Source of the DNA: JABAYQ01 sp049890095
GTDB taxonomy: Bacteria; Bacteroidota; Bacteroidia; Flavobacteriales; UBA7312
DNA length: 64,000 nucleotides
Reading direction: 5' to 3'
Assembly (NCBI GenBank): GCA_049890095.1
Contig: JBMHCD010000004.1
Span: forward strand, 124,001 to 188,000
In this document: one piece after another, positions 10,190 to 19,312 of the stretch
Numbering within the stretch: the stretch's first letter is position 1
How the letters are laid out: every line of letters begins with the position of its first letter
Made by a program: the position numbers and the translations under genes
The notes under the pieces: model-generated
What the model was told of the DNA's origin: nothing
The model's input: the letters and a program-made list of their open reading frames with translations, nothing else
Database searches by the model: none

Positions 10190-13100
10190 ATGAATACAAA
10201 ACACTTTATACTAGCACTTATTTTATTGTGCTCAACTAAAGTTTTTTCTCAAGAAACTTTCCCTATTAACGGAGTCAAAAATAATTTTAATGCTACTCAC
10301 GCTTTTATCAATGCCAAAATTGTAGTTTCTCCTCAAAAAACTATAGACAATGGTATATTCGTTATTCAAGGCGATAAAATACTTAGAGCAGATGGAGATA
10401 CAGCAACTCCTCCATTAGAAGGGGCTATAATACATGACCTAAAAGGAAACTTTATTTACCCTTCATTTATAGACCTTAATAGCAGCTATGGAATAGATGT
10501 AAAAAAACGCTCTGAATGGAGTCCAAATCCTCAATATAAAAGTAATACAGGTTCTGGTGCCGGATGGAATCAAGCAATAAGTCCAGAGACTAAGAGTAAA
10601 AATATATTTAGTGCTAATTCTAATCAAGCATCGGATTACAGGTCGGTTGGTTTTGGCACCGTATTAAGCCATCATGCAGATGGAATTGCAAGAGGAACTG
10701 GTTTACTTACTAGTCTTGCTGATGACACCGAAAATAATACCGTACTCATCAGCGAAGCAAGTGCTCATTATTCATTAAATAAAGGTAGCTCAAGACAAAA
10801 AAATCCAAGCTCGCTAATGGGTGTTATTGCACTATTAAACCAAACCTATCTGGATGGTGAGTGGTACAACCAAAATGGAATTAAAGAATATAACAGATCA
10901 TTGGAAGCCTGGAACGCTACACAAGATTTACCCCAGTTTTTTGAAATTAATGACAAACTTGATTTAGAAAGAATATGGAAAATCGCCGATGAATTTGAAA
11001 TCGATTATATTGTAGTTGGAAATGGCGACGAATACCAGCGTATTGAAATGCTACAAGAAAGTGGTTTTCCTGTAATTTTACCTCTAAACTTTCCAATGGC
11101 ATACGATGTTACTCATCCTGATGCTGCCAACATGCTAAGTTTACAAAAAATGAAACACTGGGAGTTAGCACCAACTAACCCTGGAGCACTTTTCCAAAAA
11201 GATATTTTTGTAGCTATAACTAGTGCTGACTTAGAAAAAAGAAGTCAATTTATTGATCAAATCAGAAAAGCTATTCAATTCGGCTTATCTGAACAGGACG
11301 CCTTAGCAGCTTTAACAACCAACCCTGCTGAATTAGTACAAGCCAATGAATTATTAGGAACGTTAGAAAAGGGAAAATTAGCTAATTTTTTAATATGCTC
11401 TGACAATATTTTCCAGAATGGAAAAATAATGAGTAATTGGATTCAAGGAAAAAAATACACCATTACTCCTCAAAACCGTATTGACCCAAGAGGTACTTAT
11501 TTAGTAAACGAAAAAGATACTCTTGTAGTTTTTGGATCTCTTCAAAATCCAAAATCAAAACTTATAATAGATACTCTAAGTATTAAAATGAAAATGTCTC
11601 AAGAGAAATTACATTTTAATTTTAATTACGACAAAAAGGGTATTTATTCAATACAAGCTACATTAAATCAAAATAACCTTATTGGCGAACAATATTTACC
11701 TAATGGACAGTCTGAAAAATGGCTTGCAAAGTTTCTTAACGAATATAATGAAGACCAAAATCAACAAAAAGAGAAAAAATCGGAAGACCTAGGCAACTTA
11801 TGGTTTCCTAATATGGCTTATGGTTGGGAAAAAGAAATTGAACAACAAAATATTGTTTTTACCAATGCAACGGTCTGGACAAACGACAAGCTAGGTATTG
11901 CTAAAAATACAGATGTCGCTATTTCTGAAGGAAAAATTATTGCTGTAGAGCAAAACATGGATGCCAACAAGTTGTTTGGGGAAGGCAATTTTATCTCTAT
12001 AGATGCTAGTAACAAACACCTTACTAGTGGTATTATCGATGAGCATTCTCACATTGCAATAAGCAAAGGAGTAAATGAAGGAAGCCAAGCTAGTAGTGCA
12101 GAAGTAAGCATTCAAAATGTGGTTAATTCAGACGATATCAATATTTACAGACAACTATCGGGTGGAGTAACCACTGCACAATTATTACACGGTTCGGCAA
12201 ATCCGATAGGTGGTCAATCTGCACTTATTAAGTTAAGATGGGGTAATAGTCCTCAAAATATGTTGTTCGAAAACGCAGATGGTTTCATCAAATTTGCTCT
12301 TGGAGAAAATGTAAAACAATCCAATTGGGGTGATTACGAACGAATCCGATTTCCACAAACTAGAATGGGAGTAGAACAAGTTTTTTATGACTATTTTTTA
12401 AGAGCAAAAGAATATCAAAAAAGCTGGTCTGATTATAATAACTTATCTGGAAGTGAACGAAGAAATCAGCCTGCTCCTAGGGAGGATTTAGAGATGAATG
12501 CTTTGTCAGAAATTTTAAATAGCGAGCGTTTTATAACTTGTCATTCTTATGTCCAGTCGGAAATAAATATGTTGATGCATGTTGCTGACTCCATGGGTTT
12601 TACGCTTAACACCTTTACTCATATATTAGAAGGCTATAAATTAGCTGACAAAATGAAAAAACATGGAGCTGGAGCTTCAACTTTTTCAGATTGGTGGGCA
12701 TACAAATTTGAAGTTAACGATGCTATCCCATACAATGCTGCAATTCTAACACAAATGGGCGTTGTTACAGCTATTAATTCGGATGATGCTGAAATGGCAC
12801 GAAGATTAAACCAAGAAGCTGCCAAAACTGTAAAGTATGGTGGACTAAGTCAAGAAGAAGCATGGAAAACCGTAACCCTAAACCCTGCAAAACTTCTACA
12901 TATTGACCATAGAGTAGGTTCTATAGCAGAAGGAAAAGATGCCGATATAGTTTTGTGGGATAATAATCCCCTTTCCGTTTATGCTAAGGTACAACAGACA
13001 TATGTAGACGGAAGATGTTATTTTGATATCGAAAAAGATCAGACATTACAACTAAGAAATCATAACGAGCGAACTAGACTTATTCAAAAAATGTTGAGAG

Positions 13101-13204
13101 CAAAAGAAAATGGTGTCCCAACTCAAGAAGTTAAAGAAGAATACCAAAGACTTTATCACTGCAACAGCATTGAAGGAGAAAAAGATCAAGGTTGTCACCA
13201 TTAA
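10190..13204 (+). CDS. Secreted tandem amidohydrolase-superfamily protein
   Basis: This 1004-residue protein starts with a signal peptide ending VFSQ (about residue 21) and contains two amidohydrolase-like halves. The N-terminal half (about 30-430) has the flanking beta domain and C-terminal block (LGTLEKGKLANFLI), but where the first metal ligands should be it reads FIDLNSSYGID instead of an HxH. The C-terminal half (about 550-985) has a full ligand set: DEHSHIAISKG (HxH), ITCHSYVQSE, FTHILEGYK, and the Asp in AINSDDAEMARR. That half should hydrolyse an amide or similar bond in the periplasm or outside the cell; the substrate is unknown. The neighbouring gene encodes a protein resembling the degenerate half. 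Together they form a locus that recurs in Bacteroidota. Confidence 0.85.
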   Translation: MNTKHFILALILLCSTKVFSQETFPINGVKNNFNATHAFINAKIVVSPQKTIDNGIFVIQGDKILRADGDTATPPLEGAIIHDLKGNFIYPSFIDLNSSYGIDVKKRSEWSPNPQYKSNTGSGAGWNQAISPETKSKNIFSANSNQASDYRSVGFGTVLSHHADGIARGTGLLTSLADDTENNTVLISEASAHYSLNKGSSRQKNPSSLMGVIALLNQTYLDGEWYNQNGIKEYNRSLEAWNATQDLPQFFEINDKLDLERIWKIADEFEIDYIVVGNGDEYQRIEMLQESGFPVILPLNFPMAYDVTHPDAANMLSLQKMKHWELAPTNPGALFQKDIFVAITSADLEKRSQFIDQIRKAIQFGLSEQDALAALTTNPAELVQANELLGTLEKGKLANFLICSDNIFQNGKIMSNWIQGKKYTITPQNRIDPRGTYLVNEKDTLVVFGSLQNPKSKLIIDTLSIKMKMSQEKLHFNFNYDKKGIYSIQATLNQNNLIGEQYLPNGQSEKWLAKFLNEYNEDQNQQKEKKSEDLGNLWFPNMAYGWEKEIEQQNIVFTNATVWTNDKLGIAKNTDVAISEGKIIAVEQNMDANKLFGEGNFISIDASNKHLTSGIIDEHSHIAISKGVNEGSQASSAEVSIQNVVNSDDINIYRQLSGGVTTAQLLHGSANPIGGQSALIKLRWGNSPQNMLFENADGFIKFALGENVKQSNWGDYERIRFPQTRMGVEQVFYDYFLRAKEYQKSWSDYNNLSGSERRNQPAPREDLEMNALSEILNSERFITCHSYVQSEINMLMHVADSMGFTLNTFTHILEGYKLADKMKKHGAGASTFSDWWAYKFEVNDAIPYNAAILTQMGVVTAINSDDAEMARRLNQEAAKTVKYGGLSQEEAWKTVTLNPAKLLHIDHRVGSIAEGKDADIVLWDNNPLSVYAKVQQTYVDGRCYFDIEKDQTLQLRNHNERTRLIQKMLRAKENGVPTQEVKEEYQRLYHCNSIEGEKDQGCHH

Positions 13205-13228
13205 ATTTTAACATAAGTAAAACCAATT

Positions 13229-14506
13229 ATGAAATATATTCTATCCATACTACTAATCCTGCCTTTTTCTGTGTGGGCACAAAAGACACTTCTTTTGGGA
13301 GGTGTAGCACATATAGGAAATGGAGAAACCATTAACTCTTCTGCAATTTGTATAGAAAACGGAAAGTTTAATTTCGTTGTAGATGCAACTAGTATACGAA
13401 TCAATCCTAATGAATTTGATACTATCATTAACATCTACGACCATCATGTATATCCTACTTTTATTTCTACTAATACCAAATTAGGAATTACTGAAATTAG
13501 TGCGGTTAGAGCAACTAACGACTTTAACGAAACAGGCGATTTTAAACCACACGTAAGATCACTAATTGCATACAATACCGAGAGTAAAATCATTCCTACT
13601 ATACGAACCAATGGCGTATTACTAGCACAAGTAAGTCCACAAGGAGGAAGAATAAGTGGTACTTCATCTGTCATGAAATTAGAGGGATGGAATTGGGAGG
13701 ATGCAGCTCAAAAACAAGACGATGGACTGCATTTAAACTGGCCAAAATATTTTGTTCAAACAGGATGGTGGGCTCAGCCAGGAGAAATTAAAAAAACGGA
13801 AGAATATGACAATCAGCTATTAGAGCTAAAAAATTATTTATTGAAATCTAAATCTTACTCTAATACTAATGACAAAAAATTAGATATTGAAATGGAGGCT
13901 ATGAGTGGATTATTTGATGGTTCCAAAAACCTATACATTCATGCTAATTTAAAAAGAGAAATGATGGATGCTATTCTGATGAGTAAAGAAATGAACATCA
14001 AAAATATAGTTATAGTTGGTGCTCAGGAAGCTCATCTTATTGTCGATTTTTTATCTCAACATAAAGTGGGTGTAATTTTAGATCGAATTCATAGGCTACC
14101 AAGCACACAAGATCAAGATGTTTATCTGCCTTATAAACAAGCAAATATTTTGCATGAAGCTGGTATTAAATTTGGTTTTTGCTATCAAGGAGATATGGAA
14201 GCTATGGGACAACGAAATTTACCTTTTTCTGCTGGTACTGCAGTTGCTTATGGCTTACCCTACGAACAAGCTATTGCAGCATTAAGTTTGCATACTGCTC
14301 AAATGTTAGGAATCGATAAAGAAGTAGGGTCATTAGAAGAAGGGAAAGAAGCTACATTTTTTGTTTCTGAAGGTGACGCACTAGATATGATGACCAATAA
14401 AGTTGTTCATGCGTTTATACAAGGTAAAGCAATTAACTTAGATAACCATCAAAAACAATTAGATAGAAAATTTAGAAAAAAATATGGTTTAGAAATAAAT
14501 CAATAA
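13229..14506 (+). CDS. Secreted amidohydrolase-like protein lacking the metal-binding HxH
   Basis: This 425-residue protein has a signal peptide (cleavage after VWAQ, about residue 17) and follows the tandem amidohydrolase gene after 24 bases, certainly in the same operon. It has the overall amidohydrolase layout: N-terminal beta sandwich, YPTFISTNTKLGI where metal-binding HxH would be, and a C-terminal TAQMLGIDKEVGSLEEGKEA block. The HxH is absent, and the alignment-equivalent block resembles the equally degenerate N-terminal half of the upstream protein. It probably does not bind the canonical binuclear metal centre and may be a structural partner or use another chemistry. Function unknown. 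The last bases overlap the end of the convergent trpS gene. Confidence 0.8.
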   Translation: MKYILSILLILPFSVWAQKTLLLGGVAHIGNGETINSSAICIENGKFNFVVDATSIRINPNEFDTIINIYDHHVYPTFISTNTKLGITEISAVRATNDFNETGDFKPHVRSLIAYNTESKIIPTIRTNGVLLAQVSPQGGRISGTSSVMKLEGWNWEDAAQKQDDGLHLNWPKYFVQTGWWAQPGEIKKTEEYDNQLLELKNYLLKSKSYSNTNDKKLDIEMEAMSGLFDGSKNLYIHANLKREMMDAILMSKEMNIKNIVIVGAQEAHLIVDFLSQHKVGVILDRIHRLPSTQDQDVYLPYKQANILHEAGIKFGFCYQGDMEAMGQRNLPFSAGTAVAYGLPYEQAIAALSLHTAQMLGIDKEVGSLEEGKEATFFVSEGDALDMMTNKVVHAFIQGKAINLDNHQKQLDRKFRKKYGLEINQ

Positions 14507-15468
14507 CCAACTTTTTTACGTACTCTATCTAAAACCACATTAGCTATTTCGGATGCTTTAACAGCACCCTTTTGCAGCTCATCCTCTAGTTCATCCAGAT
14601 GGTTCATATAATAATCGTACTTGCTTCGTTCTTTGCTAAATCGTTCAAGTATTAACTCAAACAAGGCTTGTTTAGCATGCCCATAACCAAAATTACCTTC
14701 CAAATATTTTTGATGAAGTTTTTGAGTTTGCTCTTTTGAGCCAATTAACTGGTAAAGAGCAAATACATTACACGTATTAGGATCTTTGGGTTCTTCTAGC
14801 CCTTTACTATCAGTTTTGATAGTCATGATTTGTTTACGTAGCTTTTTTTCAGGCAGAAAAATATTGATGTAGTTATTATATGACTTACTCATTTTCTGAC
14901 CGTCAGTTCCAGGAATTGTCATTACTCGTTCATCAATTTTTGCCTCAGGTAATATAAACGTTGATCCGTAAACATGATTAAACGAGCCAGCAATGTCTCT
15001 GGTCATTTCTAAATGTTGTCGCTGATCTTTTCCAACTGGCACTATGTCTGCATCATATAAAAGTATATCTGCAGCCATTAACACTGGGTAAGTAAATAAG
15101 CCCGAATTAACGTCAGAAAGCCTATCCGATTTATCTTTAAACGAATGGGCATTTCCAAGCATAGGAAATGGAGTAAAACAATTTAAAAACCACGTTAACT
15201 CACATACTTGAGTAACATCCGACTGACGATAAAAAATATTTTTGTTTGTATCAAAACCAAAAGCAAGCCAAGCCGCAGCGGTAGCATACGTATTATTTTT
15301 TAAAACACTAGCATCACGAATAGTGGTTAATGAATGTAAATCTGCTATAAAAAATAAACTTTGATTTTCTATATTTTTAGAAAGTTCAATTGCCGGAATG
15401 ATAGCTCCCAAAATATTTCCTAAATGAGGAACACCAGTACTCTGAATACCTGTTAAAACTCTTGCCAT
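14500..15468 (-). CDS. trpS: Tryptophanyl-tRNA synthetase
   Basis: A class I aminoacyl-tRNA synthetase (322 aa from 15468) that charges tRNA-Trp. It starts with VLTGIQSTGVPHLGNILGA, in which PHLGN is the HIGH-type ATP site, and carries DGQKMSKSYNNY, the KMSKS loop, near residue 190. MAADILLYDADIVPVGKDQRQHLE marks the tryptophan pocket region in the middle of the protein. A longer frame up to 15519 would add 17 unrelated residues, so the ATG at 15468 directly before the conserved block is chosen. The length is normal for the bacterial enzyme. It is convergent with the amidohydrolase operon and divergent from plsC. Confidence 0.95.
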   Translation of the reverse strand: MARVLTGIQSTGVPHLGNILGAIIPAIELSKNIENQSLFFIADLHSLTTIRDASVLKNNTYATAAAWLAFGFDTNKNIFYRQSDVTQVCELTWFLNCFTPFPMLGNAHSFKDKSDRLSDVNSGLFTYPVLMAADILLYDADIVPVGKDQRQHLEMTRDIAGSFNHVYGSTFILPEAKIDERVMTIPGTDGQKMSKSYNNYINIFLPEKKLRKQIMTIKTDSKGLEEPKDPNTCNVFALYQLIGSKEQTQKLHQKYLEGNFGYGHAKQALFELILERFSKERSKYDYYMNHLDELEDELQKGAVKASEIANVVLDRVRKKVGY

Positions 15469-15527
15469 ATGTTCGTCCAATAAAAACGTAAAAATAAGAA
15501 TTGCATTAAATAAGTCCACTAATTAAT

Positions 15528-15535
15528 TACTTTTG
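15528..15535 (+). promoter_or_regulatory. -7 box (TACTTTTG) five bases before plsC
   Basis: TACTTTTG is followed by five bases (TTTTC) and then the plsC ATG, predicting a leaderless transcript. A TTG at 15501-15503 lies 24 bases upstream of the box, slightly beyond the usual spacing. Confidence 0.55.
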
Positions 15536-15540
15536 TTTTC

Positions 15541-16269
15541 ATGAATAGTATTAATGCACTTTTTAGTTTGCTTTGGAGAGGGTGGTTTTTAATCACTTTT
15601 GCAGTGCCTTATCTTCTTAGCTTACCATTTACTATTTTCTTAACTCTAAACGTCAAGTTTTACCCTGTTTTATATTTCTATTTACATTATCTGAGTAAAT
15701 TTATGTTTTTTGCTAGCGGTATAAGACCAAAAATTATTAAGAACACAAAACTAAATCCCAATAAACAATATATTTTTTGCTCTAATCACTCTTCTATATT
15801 AGATGTTCCATTTATGTTTTTACTTAGTAAAAAGCCAATCTCATTTATAGGTAAAGAATCCCTTTCTAAGATTCCTATTTTTGGTTTTTACTATAAAACA
15901 TTTAATGTATTAGTAAATCGTAAAAGCATCAAAGATTCGTACTTAGCTTTTCAAAAAGCTGGAAAGAAAATAAAAGAAGGACAAAATATGGTTATTTTTC
16001 CTGAAGGAGGAATTATAAAAAGTGATAAAAAGTTATCTCGTTTTAAAAATGGTTTATTTCGTTTGGCAATAGAACAAAATATTACAATTATTCCTATTAC
16101 CTTTGCAGACAACAAATGGATATTTCCTGAGCAATATAGCAAAGGAAAACCAGGAAAGGCAAGGGTTACCATTCATAAAGAGGTAAATCCTAGTGGCAAA
16201 GAAATTGAACAACTCAAACAGGAAGTATTTACAATAATAGAAAAACAACTCATAGCATATGAAAATTGA
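15541..16269 (+). CDS. plsC: 1-acyl-sn-glycerol-3-phosphate acyltransferase
   Basis: A membrane-associated acyltransferase (242 aa) that makes phosphatidic acid from lysophosphatidic acid. The HX4D catalytic motif appears as NHSSILD (about residue 81), the glycerophosphate-binding region as FIGKESL and VNRKS, and the motif FPEGG near residue 156. Two hydrophobic N-terminal stretches (about residues 15-36 and 38-58) would anchor it in the inner membrane. Because the -7 box leaves no room for a leader, the first ATG is used. Its stop overlaps the gatC start by 11 bases, linking it to gatC and the SRPBCC gene in one transcript. Confidence 0.92.
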   Translation: MNSINALFSLLWRGWFLITFAVPYLLSLPFTIFLTLNVKFYPVLYFYLHYLSKFMFFASGIRPKIIKNTKLNPNKQYIFCSNHSSILDVPFMFLLSKKPISFIGKESLSKIPIFGFYYKTFNVLVNRKSIKDSYLAFQKAGKKIKEGQNMVIFPEGGIIKSDKKLSRFKNGLFRLAIEQNITIIPITFADNKWIFPEQYSKGKPGKARVTIHKEVNPSGKEIEQLKQEVFTIIEKQLIAYEN

Positions 16270-16549
16270 CGATAAGTTAATTGATAAATTGGCCCATTTG
16301 AGTCAATTGGACTTTGATCAGAAAAGTAAAGATAAAATGACTAAAGACCTTGGTTATATTTTATCATTCGTAAATAAATTAGAAGAGTTAGACACTTCGG
16401 ATATAGAGCCTATGGTTTACGTGAGCAAAGAGCATACCATTTTGCGTGAAGACATCGTTGGTAAGCATCTGGACAAAAAACAAGCCCTCAAAAATGCTCC
16501 TCAAAAAGACTCTGACTATTTTAAAGTTCCAACCGTTTTAAAAAAATAA
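16259..16549 (+). CDS. gatC: Asp-tRNA(Asn)/Glu-tRNA(Gln) amidotransferase subunit C
   Basis: This 96-residue protein matches GatC: helix with KLAHLSQLDFD, then FVNKLEELDTSDIEPMVYV, then a C-terminal tail with LREDIVG and the ending FKVPTVL. GatC stabilises the GatCAB complex, which converts misacylated Glu-tRNA(Gln) or Asp-tRNA(Asn) into the correct species. GatA and GatB are not in this window, so the subunits are encoded at separate loci. The ATG overlaps the end of plsC by 11 bases. Confidence 0.93.
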   Translation: MKIDDKLIDKLAHLSQLDFDQKSKDKMTKDLGYILSFVNKLEELDTSDIEPMVYVSKEHTILREDIVGKHLDKKQALKNAPQKDSDYFKVPTVLKK

Positions 16550-16552
16550 AAA

Positions 16553-17101
16553 ATGAAATTTCTTAAATACCTTGTTTTCTTCTTTGCTATCCTATGTGCC
16601 ATTGCATTTTTGTTGCCTAAAGACAAGTATATTAGTCGTTCTGTAGAAATTGACCAAGAAATTGATCTTGTTTTCAATCAAGTTAATACGCTTAAAAATT
16701 GGGAAAACTGGTCTGCATGGAGTCTAAACGATTCTTCTGCTATATACGAATACTCTACCACTCCAAGTTCTGGAAAAGGAGCTTGGCAAAGTTGGAAAAG
16801 TAATACTACTGGCGAAGGAAAATTAACCATTGTAGAATCTGATAAAAATAAACTTATCAAAACACATTTAGAATTTTATGAGCAAGGAGAAGGTGCAGGA
16901 GAATGGAATTTTTCTTTCAATAACGGAAAAACAAGCGTTGAATGGACTTATCATGCCGACCTTGGGTATAATCCATTAGCAAGGTGGATTGGATTATTTT
17001 TAGACAGTATGTTAGGACAATCTTTGGAGCAAAGCCTCAATTCTTTGCAAAACTATTGCCAAAATGCAGAACTAGATAAAATACTAGAAGAGATAGACTA
17101 A
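16553..17101 (+). CDS. Membrane-anchored SRPBCC (polyketide cyclase-like) family protein
   Basis: The 182-residue protein has an N-terminal hydrophobic anchor (about residues 4-20), then a START-like/SRPBCC domain with the opening ISRSVEIDQEIDLVFNQV and the tryptophan-rich segment LKNWENWSAW. The C-terminal helix ends with LDSMLGQSLEQSLNSL. SRPBCC domains bind hydrophobic ligands in a deep cavity; this Bacteroidota subgroup has no assigned ligand. It starts three bases after gatC and closes the plsC-gatC transcript. Confidence 0.8.
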   Translation: MKFLKYLVFFFAILCAIAFLLPKDKYISRSVEIDQEIDLVFNQVNTLKNWENWSAWSLNDSSAIYEYSTTPSSGKGAWQSWKSNTTGEGKLTIVESDKNKLIKTHLEFYEQGEGAGEWNFSFNNGKTSVEWTYHADLGYNPLARWIGLFLDSMLGQSLEQSLNSLQNYCQNAELDKILEEID

Positions 17102-17270
17102 AAAAACTTTGGTCTAGCAAAAAACACCTTAACACCAACAAATTACAACTTCATCCGTATTTTTCTCTAATTCAGAAAAAATCACTTGACTTTATAGCCA
17201 ATTATTGCATAGCTGTATATCACTTACAAAAGCCTTAACTATTTTACAAATTCTTTAAAAATAGTTAATT

Positions 17271-18307
17271 ATGAAAAAAATTTTGTTGGTTATTTTTATT
17301 TCTATGTGTTAGGTGCTTAACGCCCAACACATTCTCAATGGTAGTTTCGAAAACAACGATGTGATACATTTTCTGGATAGTTCGATAAACGCAAACATAC
17401 CTCCTTGGCTTACCGATGCAGAAGATGCCCACCTCCGATGTAAACATGGTTTTTTTGAAAAAGACTATAACAGAATTATAGAACATAGCAGAATATTTAA
17501 ACCCCAAAAATCTGGCAATCTCGATACCGTACCAGCAGATGCTAGTATGCTTCAAACAGACTGCCTTCATCATGGTATTTGGGGCCCAGAAGCAGCAGAA
17601 GGCAGGTGGTATTCCTCCGTCGTAACAGTTCATTATTTCAAAATCAGCAATAACGATTTTCTCAATCCCATATTGGAACACCACCACGATTATTTAAGTG
17701 CAAGTAGCCTAGAGTTTTCACAAGCTTTAGATAGTACCAAATGGTATCAGCTTACCTATTTATACGAGACAAGCCAGGCACCTCCTTTCATAATGCAGCG
17801 GTGGAAGTAGGAATTAGTCGATACGATTCTACCTTTGGTCAGACCATACACATAAGCCAAGTACCCCAACACGACGAAGACTGGATACAACAAAGTGTTG
17901 TTTTTAAACCCCAATTTGCAGCAAACCACCTAAGCATTAAAATGAGGTTTCCTCCAAATAGTATGAAGTATCCCTTCAAATCGCAAAGTGATTACTCTAT
18001 CAGATTTTATGTATTTGTCGATAATTTTGTGTTGTCAGAGCTTACTTCTACAGATGAGCGTGTCCTTTCTCAAACCAAACTCTATCCTAACCCAAGCAAT
18101 GGAGAGTTGTTTGTAGAAACAGCAAAAGGAGAATACATACAAAGTGCAAACGTTTTAGGAAAAGTATTACATCAAGAGAAGATTTTACCTAATAAGAAAA
18201 ACGCTATATGGATAGACCATCTGGAGCAAGGAAACTACATTTTGCATATTCTGAATAAAGATGGAAATTTCATAGAGAATAAGAAGTTTATAAAAACTTT
18301 AAACTAA
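17271..18307 (+). pseudogene. T9SS cargo protein gene with a nonsense codon and a frameshift
   Basis: The gene starts at an ATG at 17271 with a typical signal peptide (MKKILLVIFISMC), but TAG at 17310-17312 interrupts it just before VLNAQHILNGSFEN, the expected cleavage and mature N-terminus. The frame then stays open to 17810. Between about 17750 and 17770 the coding sense moves to another frame (RDKPGTSFHNAAVEV onwards), consistent with one lost base. That frame ends in a type IX secretion type A sorting domain (LYPNPSNGELFVE, then GNYILHI). The NGSFE opening and beta-rich body suggest a carbohydrate-binding-like secreted protein. Two independent lesions make true decay likely. G+C looks somewhat higher than in neighbours. 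The 169 bases upstream, 17102-17270, contain no gene I can see. Confidence 0.8.
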
Positions 18308-18332
18308 AAAAGCCCAACTTTTGGTTGGGCTT
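18306..18332 (-). terminator. Intrinsic terminator for tadA-bacilliredoxin genes
   Basis: A perfect 9-bp stem (AAGCCCAAC paired with GTTGGGCTT) with loop TTTTG is followed on the minus strand by six T residues, a classic Rho-independent terminator just after the bacilliredoxin stop. It can also serve the plus-strand pseudogene, although the plus-strand T tract is interrupted. Confidence 0.85.
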
Positions 18333-18347
18333 AACTATTTTTTGTCT

Positions 18348-18761
18348 TTAGCAATGTTCATCAAATGCTTGAGTTAAATTTTCTGCAATCATTTGGGCTG
18401 GTCTTCCTTCAATATGATGTCTTTCAATAAAATGAACTAATTCACCATTTTTAAAAAGAGCAATTGATGGAGAAGATGGAGGATAAGGTAAGCAATAGTC
18501 TCTTACTTTAGCAACCGCAGCTTTGTCTTGCCCTGCAAAGGCTGTAGTTAATTTAGTAGGTACTTTGGTATGTTTTGCAGCCATTTTTACTGCAGGTCGT
18601 GCATTTCCTGCAGCACAACCACAAACCGAGTTTATCATTACTAAAACTGTCCCTGTTTTAGCACCTAAAATAGCATCTACTTCTTCTTCTGTTCGCATTT
18701 CCTGAAAACCTTCTTGAGTAAGGTCTAAACGCATTGGGGTACATATTTCTTCTGGATACAT
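18348..18761 (-). CDS. BrxA/BrxB family bacilliredoxin
   Basis: This 137-residue thioredoxin-fold protein carries SVCGCAAGNARP, in which CGC is the bacilliredoxin active site, and starts with MYPEEICTPMR as in Bacteroidota relatives. In Firmicutes, BrxA/B removes bacillithiol from mixed disulfides on proteins; Bacteroidota homologues are assumed to act similarly on low-molecular-weight thiols. The start at 18761 is preferred to 18782 because the -7 box TAAATTTG lies at 18780-18787, so a transcript from it would not include the upstream ATG. It sits 24 bases downstream of tadA and ends at a strong terminator. Confidence 0.88.
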   Translation of the reverse strand: MYPEEICTPMRLDLTQEGFQEMRTEEEVDAILGAKTGTVLVMINSVCGCAAGNARPAVKMAAKHTKVPTKLTTAFAGQDKAAVAKVRDYCLPYPPSSPSIALFKNGELVHFIERHHIEGRPAQMIAENLTQAFDEHC

Positions 18762-18779
18762 ATCGTTTTTTATTTGGTA

Positions 18780-18787
18780 CAAATTTA
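18780..18787 (-). promoter_or_regulatory. -7 box (TAAATTTG) before the bacilliredoxin gene
   Basis: TAAATTTG on the minus strand ends 18 bases before the ATG at 18761 and overlaps the end of tadA. No TTG -33 is visible. If used, it excludes the alternative upstream start at 18782. Confidence 0.45.
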
Positions 18788-19234
18788 CTTAAGTTCTCTT
18801 TTTCGTGCAAAAAAATCTTTCAGGATTTGTCCACATTCTTGCTCTAAAACTCCTCCAATGCAAGTTGTTTTTGGGTGCAATACAGTTGTTGGTACGGATG
18901 TAAACCCTCGTTTAGGGTCATGTGCTCCATATACTATTTGAGAAAATCTGCTCCAATAGCTTGCCCCTGCACACATCAAGCAAGGCTCTAAAGTAACGTA
19001 CAGAGTGCATTCATCTAAAAACTTTGCTCCTAAAAATTCAGAAGCAGTTGTTATGGCTAAAATTTCTGCATGTGCAGTAACATCTTTTAACTTTTGAGTA
19101 TAATTATGAGCACGAGCAATAATTTGATCGTTACAAACAACAACAGCTCCCACCGGCACTTCGTCGATTACCATCGCTTTATTTGCTTCTTTTAAAGCTT
19201 CTCTCATAAAGTAATCGTGGTTTTTTTCAATCAT
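18785..19234 (-). CDS. tadA: tRNA-specific adenosine deaminase
   Basis: This 149-residue deaminase converts A34 of tRNA-Arg(ACG) to inosine, an essential wobble modification. The zinc-binding and catalytic motifs are present: TAHAEILAI (His ligand and proton-shuttling Glu) and TLEPCLMCAGA (two Cys ligands). VPVGAVVV and the C-terminal helix match the family. It begins at the first ATG, which lies only four bases after a perfect -7 box. It is followed by the bacilliredoxin gene and a shared terminator. Confidence 0.93.
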   Translation of the reverse strand: MIEKNHDYFMREALKEANKAMVIDEVPVGAVVVCNDQIIARAHNYTQKLKDVTAHAEILAITTASEFLGAKFLDECTLYVTLEPCLMCAGASYWSRFSQIVYGAHDPKRGFTSVPTTVLHPKTTCIGGVLEQECGQILKDFFARKRELK

Positions 19235-19238
19235 AGTC

Positions 19239-19246
19239 CAAAAGTA
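19239..19246 (-). promoter_or_regulatory. -7 box (TACTTTTG) four bases before tadA
   Basis: On the minus strand TACTTTTG is followed by GACT and then the tadA ATG. This spacing predicts initiation of the mRNA at the start codon. No TTG -33 can be assigned. Confidence 0.55.
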
Positions 19247-19312
19247 TCATAAAAAAGTAAAAAAAATAAAAATTATTGTACCTTCGTATCCACTAAACAA
19301 ACTTAAATTATT

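Noticed and set aside
17265..17687. Antisense open frame of 140 codons over the T9SS pseudogene
   Set aside because: The plus strand shows a clear signal peptide and sorting domain; the antisense frame has no recognisable features.
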